DNA from: Janthinobacterium sp. | GTDB lineage: Bacteria > Pseudomonadota > Gammaproteobacteria > Burkholderiales > Burkholderiaceae_D | Direction of reading: 5' to 3' | Length of the DNA: 64,000 nt | NCBI GenBank assembly: GCA_003133225.1 | Contig: PKWL01000098.1 | Span: 50,272 to 114,271 of the forward strand | Shown: piece by piece, positions 18,807 through 28,379 of the stretch | Layout: every line of letters starts with the position of its first letter | Numbering within the stretch: the first letter of the stretch is position 1 | Notes under the pieces: generated by a model | What the model saw: the letters and a program-made list of their open reading frames with translations, nothing else | What the model was told of the DNA's origin: nothing | Database searches by the model: none | Program-made: the position numbers and the translations under genes

Positions 18807-19379
18807 TCAGCAAAAGTTGTGTTCGATTTCTGGTTGACTGGACGCAACATTGAGTTGACGCGCGATCTGTGTTGCAGAAAAGATTCCCCGCACTACATGC
18901 TTCCCACCAGTCGCCTGACTGACCACCAATGCATGTTGACGGCGAGAATGCTTCAATGTCTCCAGTACGTCGCCCACTCTGGCATTCAACACTGCTTGAA
19001 GGTCAATGACTTCCAGCCGATTCGCTGGAGTCATGACATCGTGCACGAGGATCTCGACATGGTGAATGCGCCGCTCGTGCGTAATCTGCATAGGTTTCTC
19101 TCCCAGTATATCGGTGGATGTGACGATACCAATAACATGACGATCGTCATCGACGACAATCAATGTGCGCACACCGTGGGAGATCATTTGCTGATTGGCA
19201 TCATCGATAAGGGCATCGAAAGCAATAGTTACTGCTGCAATACGGTGCAAGTCAGTCATGACTTCAACGGCCGGTGAGTTGGCACTGACAAGTGGCGCAA
19301 TGGTCAGATTTGGCAAATAGTAAGCATCCTCTGATTTAAGCCTCAACTGCGGCATAGCTCGGTAGAATTGGCTTTCCAT
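18807..19379 (-). CDS. CBS-domain protein
   Basis: 190 aa with two CBS motifs (about residues 48-105 and 112-178). The first contains ISHGVRTLIVVDDDRHVIGI followed by VTSTDIL, and the second VGDVLETLKHSRRQHALVV and VRGIFSATQIARQL. CBS pairs bind adenosine nucleotides and regulate attached or partner proteins; here nothing else is attached, so it is a stand-alone regulator of unknown target. It is followed by gene-poor sequence and preceded by a fossil chemoreceptor tail, so no operon context helps. Confidence 0.75.
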   Translation of the reverse strand: MESQFYRAMPQLRLKSEDAYYLPNLTIAPLVSANSPAVEVMTDLHRIAAVTIAFDALIDDANQQMISHGVRTLIVVDDDRHVIGIVTSTDILGEKPMQITHERRIHHVEILVHDVMTPANRLEVIDLQAVLNARVGDVLETLKHSRRQHALVVSQATGGKHVVRGIFSATQIARQLNVASSQPEIEHNFC

Positions 19380-19555
19380 AGATTCCTTAATAAAAAGTAA
19401 AAAGTTTTGTTGTAGTCACCAATTCAATGCGAACGGTACTTACTTGCGCAGCCAACAGGATGCACGACGGTATGCGGTAATAACCATGACTTCAATTACC
19501 ATCCATCGCAAAAGTCCATTGACATTAATTTGGTTAACTTTTCGGTCCTATTGCC

Positions 19556-19695
19556 ATCAAATTACAGAGCGACCTGCGGTGGCGGCCGTCGCGGAATCCA
19601 CTTTATCGAGCTTGAATACGTTAACTATTTGCGACAAATATCCGGCTTGCTCTTGTAGAGATTGCGATGCGGCAGCCGCCTCTTCGACCAACGAC
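19556..19695 (-). pseudogene. C-terminal remnant of a methyl-accepting chemotaxis protein
   Basis: The minus strand reads [19 protein letters not shown], then SQIVNVFKLD, with a stop at 19556. This is the end of the cytoplasmic signalling domain of an MCP, comparable to [20 protein letters not shown] in the intact receptor at 55.8 kb. Everything upstream of this tail has been replaced by IS5-family sequence at about 19695. Confidence 0.75.
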
Positions 19696-19880
19696 CGTCA
19701 TGTCAAACGCCGGTGACAGCCAACGAGACTGGCATATTCAAACCAGCGTGCAACAGAGGCGCATCGCATGGCAGCGGATCACGGGATACAACCTGCGCAA
19801 CTATGTTGAAATTGCCACGCAGCGTTACGAGCGCATTTTCGGGCAACACGATGAAAGCGCGCGCTGCCACAGCAAAAAAC
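19695..19880 (+). pseudogene. 3' fragment of an IS5-family transposase
   Basis: The + strand reads QRDWHIQTSVQQRRIAWQRI and NLRNYVEIATQRYERIFG, the C-terminal region of IS5-family transposases (R-x-x-x-I-x-T... W-x-x-x-x-G-Y-N... E-x-x-x-x-R-Y-K-x-I-x-G). It matches the end of the larger remnant at 40.0-40.8 kb, with which it shares most bases. It lies immediately before direct repeat copy A, an arrangement partly mirrored at the other end of the catabolic region. Confidence 0.65.
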
Positions 19881-19898
19881 AAAGGCATGGATCAGAAC

Positions 19899-20240
19899 GG
19901 AGGTTGGTCTGCTCATTTCTATCGTCAAACAGATGAGTTTGTGACGCTTCAACATTAGGCCGCCACTGCTTTGCTTCCTCATTGGAATTCATGCTTCACA
20001 CCCCACCATACAAATTCCATTCAACGGAATACAATTCCATTTGTTCTTTATTATATAGGTCTTCATAATTACGGCAAGGTAAATTTGTGCTGCGCCCCAG
20101 CAGTGACGTTATTGAGGCTGCCAACTCAGCGGCAATACAATGCAGTAGCGCCAACAGCGTGGGTTCAAAAGGGGCTTTTTGGGGTGACACGGACGAAGAC
20201 CTCGGCAAATTCATTTACAGTTTTTTTGGCCACTCGCATA
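19899..20240 (+). repeat. ~340-bp direct repeat, copy A
   Basis: Matches 39247-39581 in the same orientation with scattered substitutions and small indels. Shared landmarks are CGTCAAACAGATGAGTTTG, the GCTTCACACCCCACC block, the promoter module, CAACTCAGCGGCAATACAAT and TTTTTTGGCCACTC. The two copies flank a ~19-kb segment carrying the MCP, porin and catabolic locus. Copy A drives no intact gene on its downstream (minus) side. Confidence 0.85.
20013..20103 (-). promoter_or_regulatory. IclR-type promoter module, copy A (orphan)
   Basis: Read on the minus strand: a TGC/GCA-rich element (20088-20103), a -35 TTGCCG (20072-20077), a 16-bp spacer, a -10 TATAAT (20050-20055) and, about ten bases on, three GGAAT half-sites (forward, inverted, forward; 20013-20039). 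The same arrangement stands before the DUF35 gene and before the MFS gene. Here only an IS5 fragment and an MCP tail lie downstream, so it is probably a relic. Confidence 0.6.
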
Positions 20241-20296
20241 GGTAACGGTAGCGTAATGCGTGAGGCCTTTTTCGATGCGGTCTTCTCCCTTGATCA

Positions 20297-21390
20297 TCAT
20301 GTGGCGAGTTTGCGTGCAAGTGTCTGGTGGTGATTAATCCGCCGCGGCGTGCAGCCATCCGCCGGTAGAAGCCGCCTAGGGCGATTTTTTGCTTCGCACG
20401 AGGCTTTTGCGCCAGCATGCGAAAAGTCGTCCTGATTGGTTGCACCTGCGCTTGACGCGTCCCTTGTGTCGTTGTTGCCAGGCGCGAGATCCATCCGATG
20501 CGCCAATATGACCGGTCACGATCGGCCGAAATACCCACATCCAGGCGGTGAAGTGTTTGTCGCATGGCCAGATGCCTAGATTGGTGCCCACTTCGCCGAT
20601 TAATTGCAGTACGTCATAATGCGTCAGTGTTGGTCGCTGCGTCAGATCCTGTCCGCCGGACATTTGCGCCAGGATCTCGCGCAGTTTGGCGATATCCGGT
20701 GCGTTGACGCCGCCGCGCTTGGTGGTTTTAGATAGTGGCGGCCGCGTTTCGTCATACGGTGGTGGGACAGCGGCGATGCGCTTGTCGCGATTGGCGATAA
20801 GTTTCTGATGGTGGTCCCAAGATTGTAATGCCTGATTTAGGGCGAAGACATGTTCGTTGGACCAGGAGCCACATGATGCCTCGATCGCGGCCAGCTTTTT
20901 CCTGCTCCGGATTTGCACGTCGCATAGCTCCAGCAAGGTTTGTCAGCGAGGAAAATGACATCATGTAGTTTGATGTCCGTGCACTCCAAAGCTTTTTGCA
21001 TTAATTGCACGCAGCCGGCCGCCGTGGCCACGTGATCGGCAGTAGGCCGTGAATGTGCAGCGTGGCGCCCCACGGGCAGTCGGCCATGTCGGTCTTCCTG
21101 CCCGGCAGGTTGCGAGTTTGTCGCCCATTGACCATGCGTACTTCTAGATGTGCTGCTTCCAGCACGCCGTCTAAGGGCAGCCAGTAGATGCCGGTTGCCT
21201 CCATGGCCACTAAATGGACGCGTTGTTCGAGTAGCCAGTCTCGCACCGTGGCAATTGTGAGGTGACGGTGCCGAATACTTCGGCGCGTCACGTCCGACCG
21301 ATACATGCATGTGCTCGCAACCCTCGTCCACGAACGCGACAATGTGTCGAGTACCAGTAATTTTCTTGAAATAATGAACCTCTGCATTGG
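20297..21390 (-). pseudogene. IS110-family transposase pseudogene
   Basis: Homology to IS110/IS1111 transposases is spread over several frames. The N-terminal part reads LLEQRVHLVAMEATGIYWLP, VRMVNGRQTRNLPGRKTDMAD. The C-terminal part reads THYDVLQLIGEVGTNLGIWP, KHFTAWMW, then LGGFYRRMAARRGG in yet another frame. The DEDD-type N-terminal catalytic region is interrupted and at least three frame changes are needed to follow the gene, so it is inactive. It lies between direct repeat copy A and the chemoreceptor gene. Confidence 0.72.
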
Positions 21391-21609
21391 GTTATTGCAA
21401 TGCGCGTTCACGGCGGGCCCCGGCCCAGTCACGTTCCAAGAACTATAAATCTCCCCAGCGGGAAGCAAAGCTGACCAAAATAATGTGCGAATAATCGTGA
21501 CCAGAACCAGTGTTCGCTATCCCTTGAGGAATGATAATCAAGAATTCAGCCCTCGATTTCGTCCGCTCTCTTAACAGAATTACTTCGGGTGAGTGCCGTC
21601 CGCGTCAAG

Positions 21610-23253
21610 TCAGGAAATGTGCGCATAACGCGTATCCGTGTTTAATGCCTGTCGCATCGGCGTAATATTTATTTCCCGATGAGCTACGACACTGTCTACC
21701 GGGCTGGATCGTTGTGCCGCGCCCAAAACGAAGACGCTTACTGCCTCCCTCAGCTTGATTGCCTGACCTTCAAGCGACTGGGCCTCGGCAGCCGCTTCTT
21801 CAACCAATGCTGCGTTCTGCTGCGTCACCTCGTCCATCTGGCTGATAGCATGATTAATATGCTCGATCCCGTGTCTCTGCTCCTCGGATGCCGAGGCGAT
21901 TTCGCCGATGATGTCTGCCACACGACGCACGGCCTGGCATGCGTCAGCTGTGGTGCGCCCCACCTCTACCGCCTGGTTTGAACCTTCCTGTATGGTGTGC
22001 ACCGATTTTTCGATCAGGATCTTGATTTCCTTCGCTGCAGCCGATGAGCGTTGCGCAAGATTACGCACCTCGGAAGCCACTACTGCAAAACCGCGCCCTT
22101 GCTCTCCCGCGCGCGCAGCTTCGACAGCCGCGTTCAAGGCGAGGATATTGGTCTGAAAAGCAATGCCTTCGATCAACGCGGTGATCTCCGCTATTTTGCC
22201 GGAGCTGACGGCAATCTCGCCCATGGTCTGGACCATGCGGCCCACTACCTGCGTCCCTTTATCCGAGACATCCGAAGCGTTCAGCGCCAGCATACTAGCC
22301 TGTCGCGCACTATCGGCATTCTGCCTAACCGTGGCAGTCAGCGTCTTCATGCTGGCGGCAGTTTCTTCGAGCGACGCCGCTTGCTGCTCGGTACGCGAGG
22401 AGAGATCCATATTGCCGGCCGCAATCTCTCTGGTCGCCGTCCCGATCGCCTCGGTACTGGTACGCACGTCCGTAACGATGCTGGATAAATTGTCATTCAT
22501 GCGCTTCAAAGCACGTAGCAACTGGCTGGTCTCGTCACGCCCATTGGCCTCGATAGTAGAACTCAAATCGCCGGCGGAAACCGTTCCGGCAACCTTGATC
22601 GCGGCGGCAAGTGGTCGTGTGATCGAGCGTATCAAGGTCCAGCAAATAACCGTCGCCATGCACACCAACAGCGTGCTCCAGAACATCACCCTTGTCACAA
22701 TGCGTTCATAGATCGCGTGGCTTCTGTTGTACTCTGCCTGGGCCACATCCATCTGCAATTGAACCAGCTGGTCAAGCGCCATCGAGACCGGTTCAAGTGC
22801 CGGGAACATATCGTGCGCGACGAAAGCCTGCAAACCTTGCATATCGTTTTTTTGCAGCAATTTAAGCAACTGACTGATCGCCGCATCGGCACGCTTCATC
22901 AGTGGCTCCTCTTGGGCCACGAGTTCCTTTTCACGATCGACCAAAACGGTCGCCCGATAGACCCCCCACTCGTTGCCGATGCGCGTTCGCGCACCAGCAA
23001 TTGACTGGATCGCTTCGGTGGGTGTCATCGTGCTGTCGCGCGCCTTGTACGCCGCATCCACTATGCTCACCGCGTAGCTAGCCGCCACAGCCTTGAGCTG
23101 GCCCAGACAAACGACGCGATCGTTGTAGATGGTTTCGATCGTCGCATTGGCCACCTTCAGACGCAACAAGCCAAGGCCTGCAACGACTACGACCAATGTA
23201 AGTAGAACCGAGACCAACAGGGTCAGACGAATCTTGATACTGAATTTATTCAA
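21610..23253 (-). CDS. Methyl-accepting chemotaxis protein
   Basis: 547 aa transmembrane chemoreceptor. A membrane helix near residues 8-30 ([20 protein letters not shown]) is followed by a periplasmic four-helix-bundle sensor (about 31-190), a second membrane helix ([20 protein letters not shown]), a HAMP domain ([20 protein letters not shown]) and the cytoplasmic signalling domain with the conserved hairpin [20 protein letters not shown] and [20 protein letters not shown]. The C-terminus lacks the acidic-aromatic pentapeptide used as a CheR/CheB tether, unlike the receptor at 55.8 kb. No che genes are adjacent. Its ligand is unknown; the neighbouring porin and catabolic locus might be functionally linked. 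Confidence 0.9.
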   Translation of the reverse strand: MNKFSIKIRLTLLVSVLLTLVVVVAGLGLLRLKVANATIETIYNDRVVCLGQLKAVAASYAVSIVDAAYKARDSTMTPTEAIQSIAGARTRIGNEWGVYRATVLVDREKELVAQEEPLMKRADAAISQLLKLLQKNDMQGLQAFVAHDMFPALEPVSMALDQLVQLQMDVAQAEYNRSHAIYERIVTRVMFWSTLLVCMATVICWTLIRSITRPLAAAIKVAGTVSAGDLSSTIEANGRDETSQLLRALKRMNDNLSSIVTDVRTSTEAIGTATREIAAGNMDLSSRTEQQAASLEETAASMKTLTATVRQNADSARQASMLALNASDVSDKGTQVVGRMVQTMGEIAVSSGKIAEITALIEGIAFQTNILALNAAVEAARAGEQGRGFAVVASEVRNLAQRSSAAAKEIKILIEKSVHTIQEGSNQAVEVGRTTADACQAVRRVADIIGEIASASEEQRHGIEHINHAISQMDEVTQQNAALVEEAAAEAQSLEGQAIKLREAVSVFVLGAAQRSSPVDSVVAHREINITPMRQALNTDTRYAHIS

Positions 23254-23570
23254 TGCAAACTCCGGTAAGACATCGACTTACGCCAAGCTGAATCACATTC
23301 GTTCGCAGGCCGGGGACGGCCGCAACGTCATATAGATGCATCGTTAATTTGTAGGCCTCGCATGGCACTGCCAGCCGGTTGGACTCCAGCTCCGCATCGG
23401 GTGTAACGCACCCGTTGTTTTCCTCTGCCATGTCATGGATATTTCAGAACCACGCGGGTGTCCGGAGTGGTCGCAATGACAACATTAGTGCCATCGCATT
23501 CGGTACACGAAATCATTGCCCAGCACACTGCATGCCTTGCCACCCTCACGCGCGATATGTCTGGTGGTGG

Positions 23571-23596
23571 CAAGGCAGCCAACAACAACTGCCTTG
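23571..23596. terminator. Hairpin beyond the porin gene, possible terminator
   Basis: An 8-bp inverted repeat (CAAGGCAG / CTGCCTTG, 10-nt loop) lies 12 bases past the porin stop codon. It has no T-tract on the minus strand, so a classical rho-independent terminator is not demonstrated. It could protect the porin mRNA 3' end. The rest of 23254-23607 holds no recognisable gene. Confidence 0.35.
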
Positions 23597-23607
23597 CTTC
23601 GTTAACG

Positions 23608-24732
23608 TTAGAACTGCTTGCGAATACCAAGCATCATCGCTGTCGTATTCAGACCCGGCGCAACCGGTTGCGCATATTCAAGCGACTGATTCATGGCGCC
23701 CTTGTTTTCGACGTAGCCGACTTCCGCGTAGAGCGTCGTTTTCTTCGCAAGATTGTAATTCGCGCCGACGACAAACTCGGTTGACTTGTTCGCCGAATGG
23801 TTGTTGTCTTTCTCGTAGTAGACGCCGCTCGTCACTTCGAACATTGGAGAGAAACGATAGCCAAGGCCAGCCGAAATCATGTCGAAATTGGTAGTATTCG
23901 GATGCGCGGGACTCCAGCCATTACCAAAGGACGCGCTGACCGAAAAGCCATTGATTGCATACAACGCGCCGACATAGTCGAAACGATTGTTGTCCAAGCC
24001 GGAAGGCACGCTCGTTGGGGTGGGATTGGTGTCATGTCCGTTGTAATATGTAGCAGCGAGCTTCAGGCCATAGTTACTATATTCCAACACGGCAGACTCA
24101 CGCGTGCCGGCCACCGCGTCGCCCGCTACGCCACCAGGCGAATATTCCAGGCTGGCAGTCACACCGCCGAAGTTCGGTGACGTATAGACGATCGCATTGT
24201 CGTCGAACACCGCCCCCAACTGCGCATTCGTGCTGGTTCCCGGCCAGCCTGCAGCGGCATTGATGCTCACGTAGCTAGTGAAGACGCTGCCGAAGTACTC
24301 CCCTTGGCGCACATCGGTGTGCATCATCGCATACATCATCGGAGTAATCTGCCGGCCGACGTTAAGCGAGCCATACGGGCCGGACAAGCCGACGTCCGCG
24401 ACCATATTGAACAGGTCAACTACGCCAGCTGTGCCGCCCAATGCGAATTTGCCAGTGGCGGTATCAAACGCACCTTGTAATTTGAAATTGGTGTTCCAGC
24501 CGTCTCCCAAATCTTCAATTCCCTTGAAGCCCAGGAAGCTGGTATAGACACCGCCGTCTTTCAGGCGAAGCACGCTCCCTTTATCCGTCGAGGTCGGATT
24601 GTACGACGCGGCAGATGTGCTCTGATACAGCACGCCGGCATCCACCTCCCCATACACCGTCACCGACGATTGTGCGTGAACAGTACTGGCAAGGGCTGTC
24701 AATGTGGCCATAACTATAAATTTTATTTTCAT
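23608..24732 (-). CDS. Outer-membrane porin (Burkholderiales trimeric type)
   Basis: 374 aa. A signal peptide (MKIKFIVMATLTALASTVHA) precedes QSSVTVYGEVDAGVLY, the standard first strand of Burkholderiales Gram-negative porins. Repeated aromatic/glycine beta strands follow, including FLGFKGIEDLGDGWNTNFKL, LNVGRQITPM and NTTAMMLGIRKQF with the terminal Phe needed for outer-membrane assembly. It forms diffusion pores for small hydrophilic solutes. An eyelet loop can be inferred around residues 120-150. It is monocistronic. Its nearness to the catabolic locus could mean uptake of the substrate, but such porins are common and generally non-specific. Confidence 0.92.
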   Translation of the reverse strand: MKIKFIVMATLTALASTVHAQSSVTVYGEVDAGVLYQSTSAASYNPTSTDKGSVLRLKDGGVYTSFLGFKGIEDLGDGWNTNFKLQGAFDTATGKFALGGTAGVVDLFNMVADVGLSGPYGSLNVGRQITPMMYAMMHTDVRQGEYFGSVFTSYVSINAAAGWPGTSTNAQLGAVFDDNAIVYTSPNFGGVTASLEYSPGGVAGDAVAGTRESAVLEYSNYGLKLAATYYNGHDTNPTPTSVPSGLDNNRFDYVGALYAINGFSVSASFGNGWSPAHPNTTNFDMISAGLGYRFSPMFEVTSGVYYEKDNNHSANKSTEFVVGANYNLAKKTTLYAEVGYVENKGAMNQSLEYAQPVAPGLNTTAMMLGIRKQF

Positions 24733-24824
24733 TTTGTCTCCTGAATTAGCTGATCCGATGTCCCCCTGGAAACCGGAAATTCCTGTGCTGTATTACTTTG
24801 CCGTACCAATCCATCTGCGCGACT

Positions 24825-24945
24825 TTTGGTCAGCAGATAATCGTCGAACCGCTCACGTAAGCGGTTCTTCAACATCTAACCGGTAGCACCGAGTGGCATC
24901 TCGTCGATAAACAGCACCACGTCCGGCACCTACCATTTGTATTGG
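24825..24945 (-). pseudogene. C-terminal fossil of an acyl-CoA synthetase (FadD/AMP-binding)
   Basis: The minus strand reads KW-stop-VPDVVLFIDEMPLGATG-stop-MLKNRLRERFDDYLL. This is the last ~40 residues of an AMP-forming acyl-CoA ligase. Two TAG codons interrupt it: one replaces the Gln usual after KW, and the other falls at the position of the conserved catalytic lysine in the GATGK motif. Nothing upstream of this tail is preserved, so the enzyme is dead. Confidence 0.75.
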
Positions 24946-25479
24946 GGGCGCACGAGGCGACACCCATTTTCTTTAATATGAGCTATGATGACTGTTGCTT
25001 CAGCTTTGGATTTTCAGGTCAAGCTGCTCTGGTTCCGTCTCAATGTACGTCCAGGTTCATCACCTCGTCCGCTGGGCGGCCCTCGCTAAGCAGTCGGGCC
25101 ATCATGTTCATAGCAGGCGTGATATTCCAAGCCGAGTCAGAAAGGTTCATCCTTTCTGACTCGGCTTAAATGATGGCGGATTATTCTCCCGCTTTTATAT
25201 GATCGATCAGGTCAATCCATGCTGTGTTTTTTTTCAAAATCTCTTTCAGTACACTTCAGTTTCCTTGCTTACTCGACGCATTTTTATCACGCGATGCGCT
25301 GGCACCATAAAGGTAGCGCTGGTATCGTCATCACACCGAAGATAATTATTGGGGTTGTGGCGTACTAGGCTGGCCCTTCATTTCTCAGATCGAGCGGGCC
25401 CGACACGCAATTTCCGCCACCAGCATGTTGGCGTTGATCCCACGCGATGACGCCGGCTTTGACCGCGCCAAGATTAGCG
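24946..25479. other. Gene-poor stretch containing a perfect hairpin
   Basis: No complete gene. A minus-strand open stretch at about 25040-25165 (NITPAMNMMARLLSEGRPAD) is not recognised. The main structure is the inverted repeat at 25129-25167, listed separately. The last ~100 bases before the CoxL-type stop codon hold a + strand open stretch (ARHAISATSMLALIPRDDAG) of unknown meaning. Confidence 0.35.
25129..25167. repeat. Perfect 17-bp inverted repeat (hairpin)
   Basis: Arms AAGCCGAGTCAGAAAGG and CCTTTCTGACTCGGCTT pair perfectly around the 5-nt loop TTCAT. There is no T-tract on either strand. It may terminate transcription weakly between the catabolic locus and the eroded region, or be a remnant element end. 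Confidence 0.8.
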
Positions 25480-27864
25480 TTATTGCCCTGAGCTGAAGGC
25501 CCCTGCATCGCGAAGTAGTTCGAATAGCCGTGGCGGCGGCATTGGCGCTTCGGTCAGGAAAATCCCCGTCTCGGATAATGCATCCTCTATCGCTGATATG
25601 ATTGCGGCAGCTGCCGGAATCGTGCCGCCTTCCCCAGCGCCCTTGACGCCAAGCGGATTCAATGGCGATGGTGATTCAAGGTGAATGATGTCCACGTTCG
25701 GAACGTCGCCCGCCATCGGCAATAAATACTCACCAAAATTTGTCGTAATGGGTTGCGCCTGGTCGTCATAACGCATCCATTCCAGCGTCGCATTTCCGAT
25801 ACCGTGAGCTACCGCTCCCTGGATCTGGCCATCCACAATTAGCGGATTGATTAAATTGCCGCAGTCATGCGCCATTACATAATGCAATATCTTGGTCTGC
25901 CCCGTTTCCCTATCTACTTCAAGCTCCACTACGGCCGTACCGTTGCAATAAGTTGACTGGGATGGTAAAAAATACTGTGTATCTTCCAGCCCGTTGGTGA
26001 TGCCTTTAGGAAAGGAGAAACCAGGCATGCCAAGCGAAATGCGGGCAAGTTCAGCGAAGGATCTTCTACGTTCTGGTTGACCGTCGACGAATGCGTAGCC
26101 GTCTTCCAGAACGATCTGCCCCGCATCACATTCAAGCAGAGACGCCGCGAGACGTTGAATTTTATCGCGCACGCCCTTCGCCGCAAGGTATACCGAATTG
26201 CCGGCGGTCACAGTGATGCGACTTGCAAACGTACCAATCCCCATCGACACGGCGTTGGTATCCGCAGCAATCACATCGATATGATCCAGAGTCACACCTA
26301 GCTGATCTGCGCAAATCTGCATGAACGTGGTCTTATGGCCTTGGCCTTGCGACGATGCTCCAGTCAAAATGCTGATCCTGCCGTCCTGCTGAACACGCAC
26401 TATGGCACCTTCGAATGGCCCGAGACCGGTCCCCTCGACGTAATTGGCCATGCCAATTCCAATGAAGCGACCAGCAAGCCGCGCAGCGGTTTTACGGGCC
26501 GGAAACCCGTTATATTCGGCTTTCGCCAACGCAGCCGCCTGGCAACGCGGATAATCACCGCTGTCGTAAATCATCGGCTTACCGTCGCGATAAATGAATC
26601 CAACTGAATAGGGCATTTGCTCTGCACGTACCAGATTGCGCCGGCGGATCTCTGCCCTGTCCAAGCCTAAAGTGCGGGCCGCCTTATCGAGTATTCGTTC
26701 CATCGCAAACACTGCCTGTGGCCGCCCCGCCCCGCGCACTGGCGCGGTAGGTCCCTTGTTTGTAAACACTACTTTCAAATCAACGTCCATCGCAGGAACA
26801 ATGTACGGTCCAGGGGTTGTGGTGACAGCGATGTAGGGCATGATGATTCCCCACGGCAAATAGGCACCGTTATCATGCGTCATCTCAAGTTTAATGCCTA
26901 GAATACGGCCGTCTTCCGTTAGTGCAACTGCAATATCCCACCACTGGTCACGTTCCTGTGCCGCGGTAAGGAAATGCTCGCGCCGGTCCTCGATCCATTT
27001 GACGGGTTTGCCAATTTCCCAAGCCGCTATAGCTACCAATGCCTCTTCAGGATAAAAAATCCCTTTAGGACCAAACCCGCCACCGACATCATTCGTGATG
27101 ACACGCAAGCGCTCCGGATGCCATTCCAATATATCGACCAAAATCTTTTTATCCAGATGTGGCGCCTGGCCGGAGGCCCATACTGTAAGTTGACCGGTGA
27201 CTGCATGATATTCGGCAGCATAACCCCGTGTCTCCATCGGATGCGCGGAACCGCGATTCTGCCAAAAGGTTTCGCGCACAATGTGCGCTGCCGATGCAAA
27301 CGCCGTACTGGTTTCACCGAACCCCATCTTGACATGCGCTGCAAGATTATCCGAAATCGATGAATGCATCGGATGAGCTCCCGGCTTCAGGGCCGATGCG
27401 CAATCGGCCACTATCGGCATATCCTCATATTCGATCTCGACTAGGGTGCAGGCGTCTTCCGCGATGTAGCGGTTGTCAGCGACAATAAATGCGACCGGAT
27501 CGCCGACGCAACAAACTTCGGTAGAAGCAAGCACTTCTTGCGTCATTACATTTCGGATTGCCGGGTTAGGCACCAGCATGGGCATACGCCTGCGCGCTGA
27601 AGCGGGCAGGTCAGCGTGCAAGTATACGGCATGGACTCCAGGTAGCGCGCGCGCCGCGGACGCGTCGATCGAGACAATGCGCGCATGCGCATGTGGGCTC
27701 CGTAGCACCGCAGAATGTAGAACGTCTTTCAGACTCAAATCATCGACGAACTGGCCTTGCCCGCGCAGCAGCTTTTCGTCCTCGGTACGTTGTATGCGGG
27801 AACCAATGTATTGGCCGGGCTTTTTAGCCGATATTGGAACTATCGTATCCATAATGTCTTTCAT
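25480..27864 (-). CDS. Molybdenum hydroxylase large subunit (xanthine dehydrogenase/CoxL-like, form II)
   Basis: 794 aa molybdopterin-binding subunit that would bind the Mo-cytosine dinucleotide cofactor. The N-terminal 'hammerhead' domain starts at IGSRIQRTEDEKLLRGQGQF. The active-site loop reads PVRGAGRPQAVFAMER, the RGAGR type of form II enzymes and not the AYxCSFR of true CO dehydrogenase. The catalytic glutamate is in GVKGAGEGGTIPA near the C-terminus. Moco contacts such as GGGFGPKG and SSQGQGHKT are visible. It should hydroxylate a carbon of an N-heterocyclic, aromatic or acyl-CoA substrate with water as oxygen donor. The start overlaps the stop of the small subunit (ATGA), so the subunits are coupled. 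Confidence 0.88.
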   Translation of the reverse strand: MKDIMDTIVPISAKKPGQYIGSRIQRTEDEKLLRGQGQFVDDLSLKDVLHSAVLRSPHAHARIVSIDASAARALPGVHAVYLHADLPASARRRMPMLVPNPAIRNVMTQEVLASTEVCCVGDPVAFIVADNRYIAEDACTLVEIEYEDMPIVADCASALKPGAHPMHSSISDNLAAHVKMGFGETSTAFASAAHIVRETFWQNRGSAHPMETRGYAAEYHAVTGQLTVWASGQAPHLDKKILVDILEWHPERLRVITNDVGGGFGPKGIFYPEEALVAIAAWEIGKPVKWIEDRREHFLTAAQERDQWWDIAVALTEDGRILGIKLEMTHDNGAYLPWGIIMPYIAVTTTPGPYIVPAMDVDLKVVFTNKGPTAPVRGAGRPQAVFAMERILDKAARTLGLDRAEIRRRNLVRAEQMPYSVGFIYRDGKPMIYDSGDYPRCQAAALAKAEYNGFPARKTAARLAGRFIGIGMANYVEGTGLGPFEGAIVRVQQDGRISILTGASSQGQGHKTTFMQICADQLGVTLDHIDVIAADTNAVSMGIGTFASRITVTAGNSVYLAAKGVRDKIQRLAASLLECDAGQIVLEDGYAFVDGQPERRRSFAELARISLGMPGFSFPKGITNGLEDTQYFLPSQSTYCNGTAVVELEVDRETGQTKILHYVMAHDCGNLINPLIVDGQIQGAVAHGIGNATLEWMRYDDQAQPITTNFGEYLLPMAGDVPNVDIIHLESPSPLNPLGVKGAGEGGTIPAAAAIISAIEDALSETGIFLTEAPMPPPRLFELLRDAGAFSSGQ

Positions 27865-28379
27865 GTATTCACCTCTTGGGCAATTACAACAACGCTGCTT
27901 TTTCCTCGCATTCTGCTCGCAGCAAGGAGAGCCGCGTCAACGATTGACTTATATCCGGTGCAGCGGCAAATATTGCCGCTAATTGCCTCGCGCACTTCCG
28001 CCTCGGTAGGATCCAGATTTTCGCTCAGCAGCTCGGTCAACGTAGTTAACATGCCGGGCGTACAAAAGCCGCATTGCAAACCGTGACATTCGCGGAAGGC
28101 TTGTTGCAGCTCGGAGAGGACTCCGTCAGCGGCCGCCAGTCCTTCGATTGTGGTGACATGGCATCCATCAGCCTGAACTGCCAGCATCAGGCAGGAACGC
28201 GCGGTATTTCCATTCAATAAAATGGTGCATGCGCCGCACACTCCGTGTTCGCAACCGTAATGTGTCCCGGTCAACCCTAGATCGTGACGCAAAAAATCGC
28301 CAAGTGTCCGGCGGGTATCGACCTCGCGCTGATAAGGCTGATTGTTTACTATGACGTTAATTATTCGCTTATCCATCAT
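27861..28379 (-). CDS. Molybdenum hydroxylase small subunit, two [2Fe-2S] clusters
   Basis: 172 aa (CoxS-like). The N-terminal plant-ferredoxin-type cluster is bound by cysteines in CEHGVCGACTILLNG; the C-terminal all-helical cluster by CGFCTPGML and GNICRCTGY. It relays electrons from the Mo site to the FAD subunit. Start and stop overlap its neighbours by ATGA on both sides, giving the classical order FAD subunit - FeS subunit - Mo subunit. Confidence 0.9.
   Translation of the reverse strand: MMDKRIINVIVNNQPYQREVDTRRTLGDFLRHDLGLTGTHYGCEHGVCGACTILLNGNTARSCLMLAVQADGCHVTTIEGLAAADGVLSELQQAFRECHGLQCGFCTPGMLTTLTELLSENLDPTEAEVREAISGNICRCTGYKSIVDAALLAASRMRGKSSVVVIAQEVNT

Noticed and set aside
23571..23596. 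Strong rho-independent terminator after the porin gene
   Set aside because: The stem is clear but no T-tract follows on the minus strand, so it is listed only as a possible hairpin terminator.
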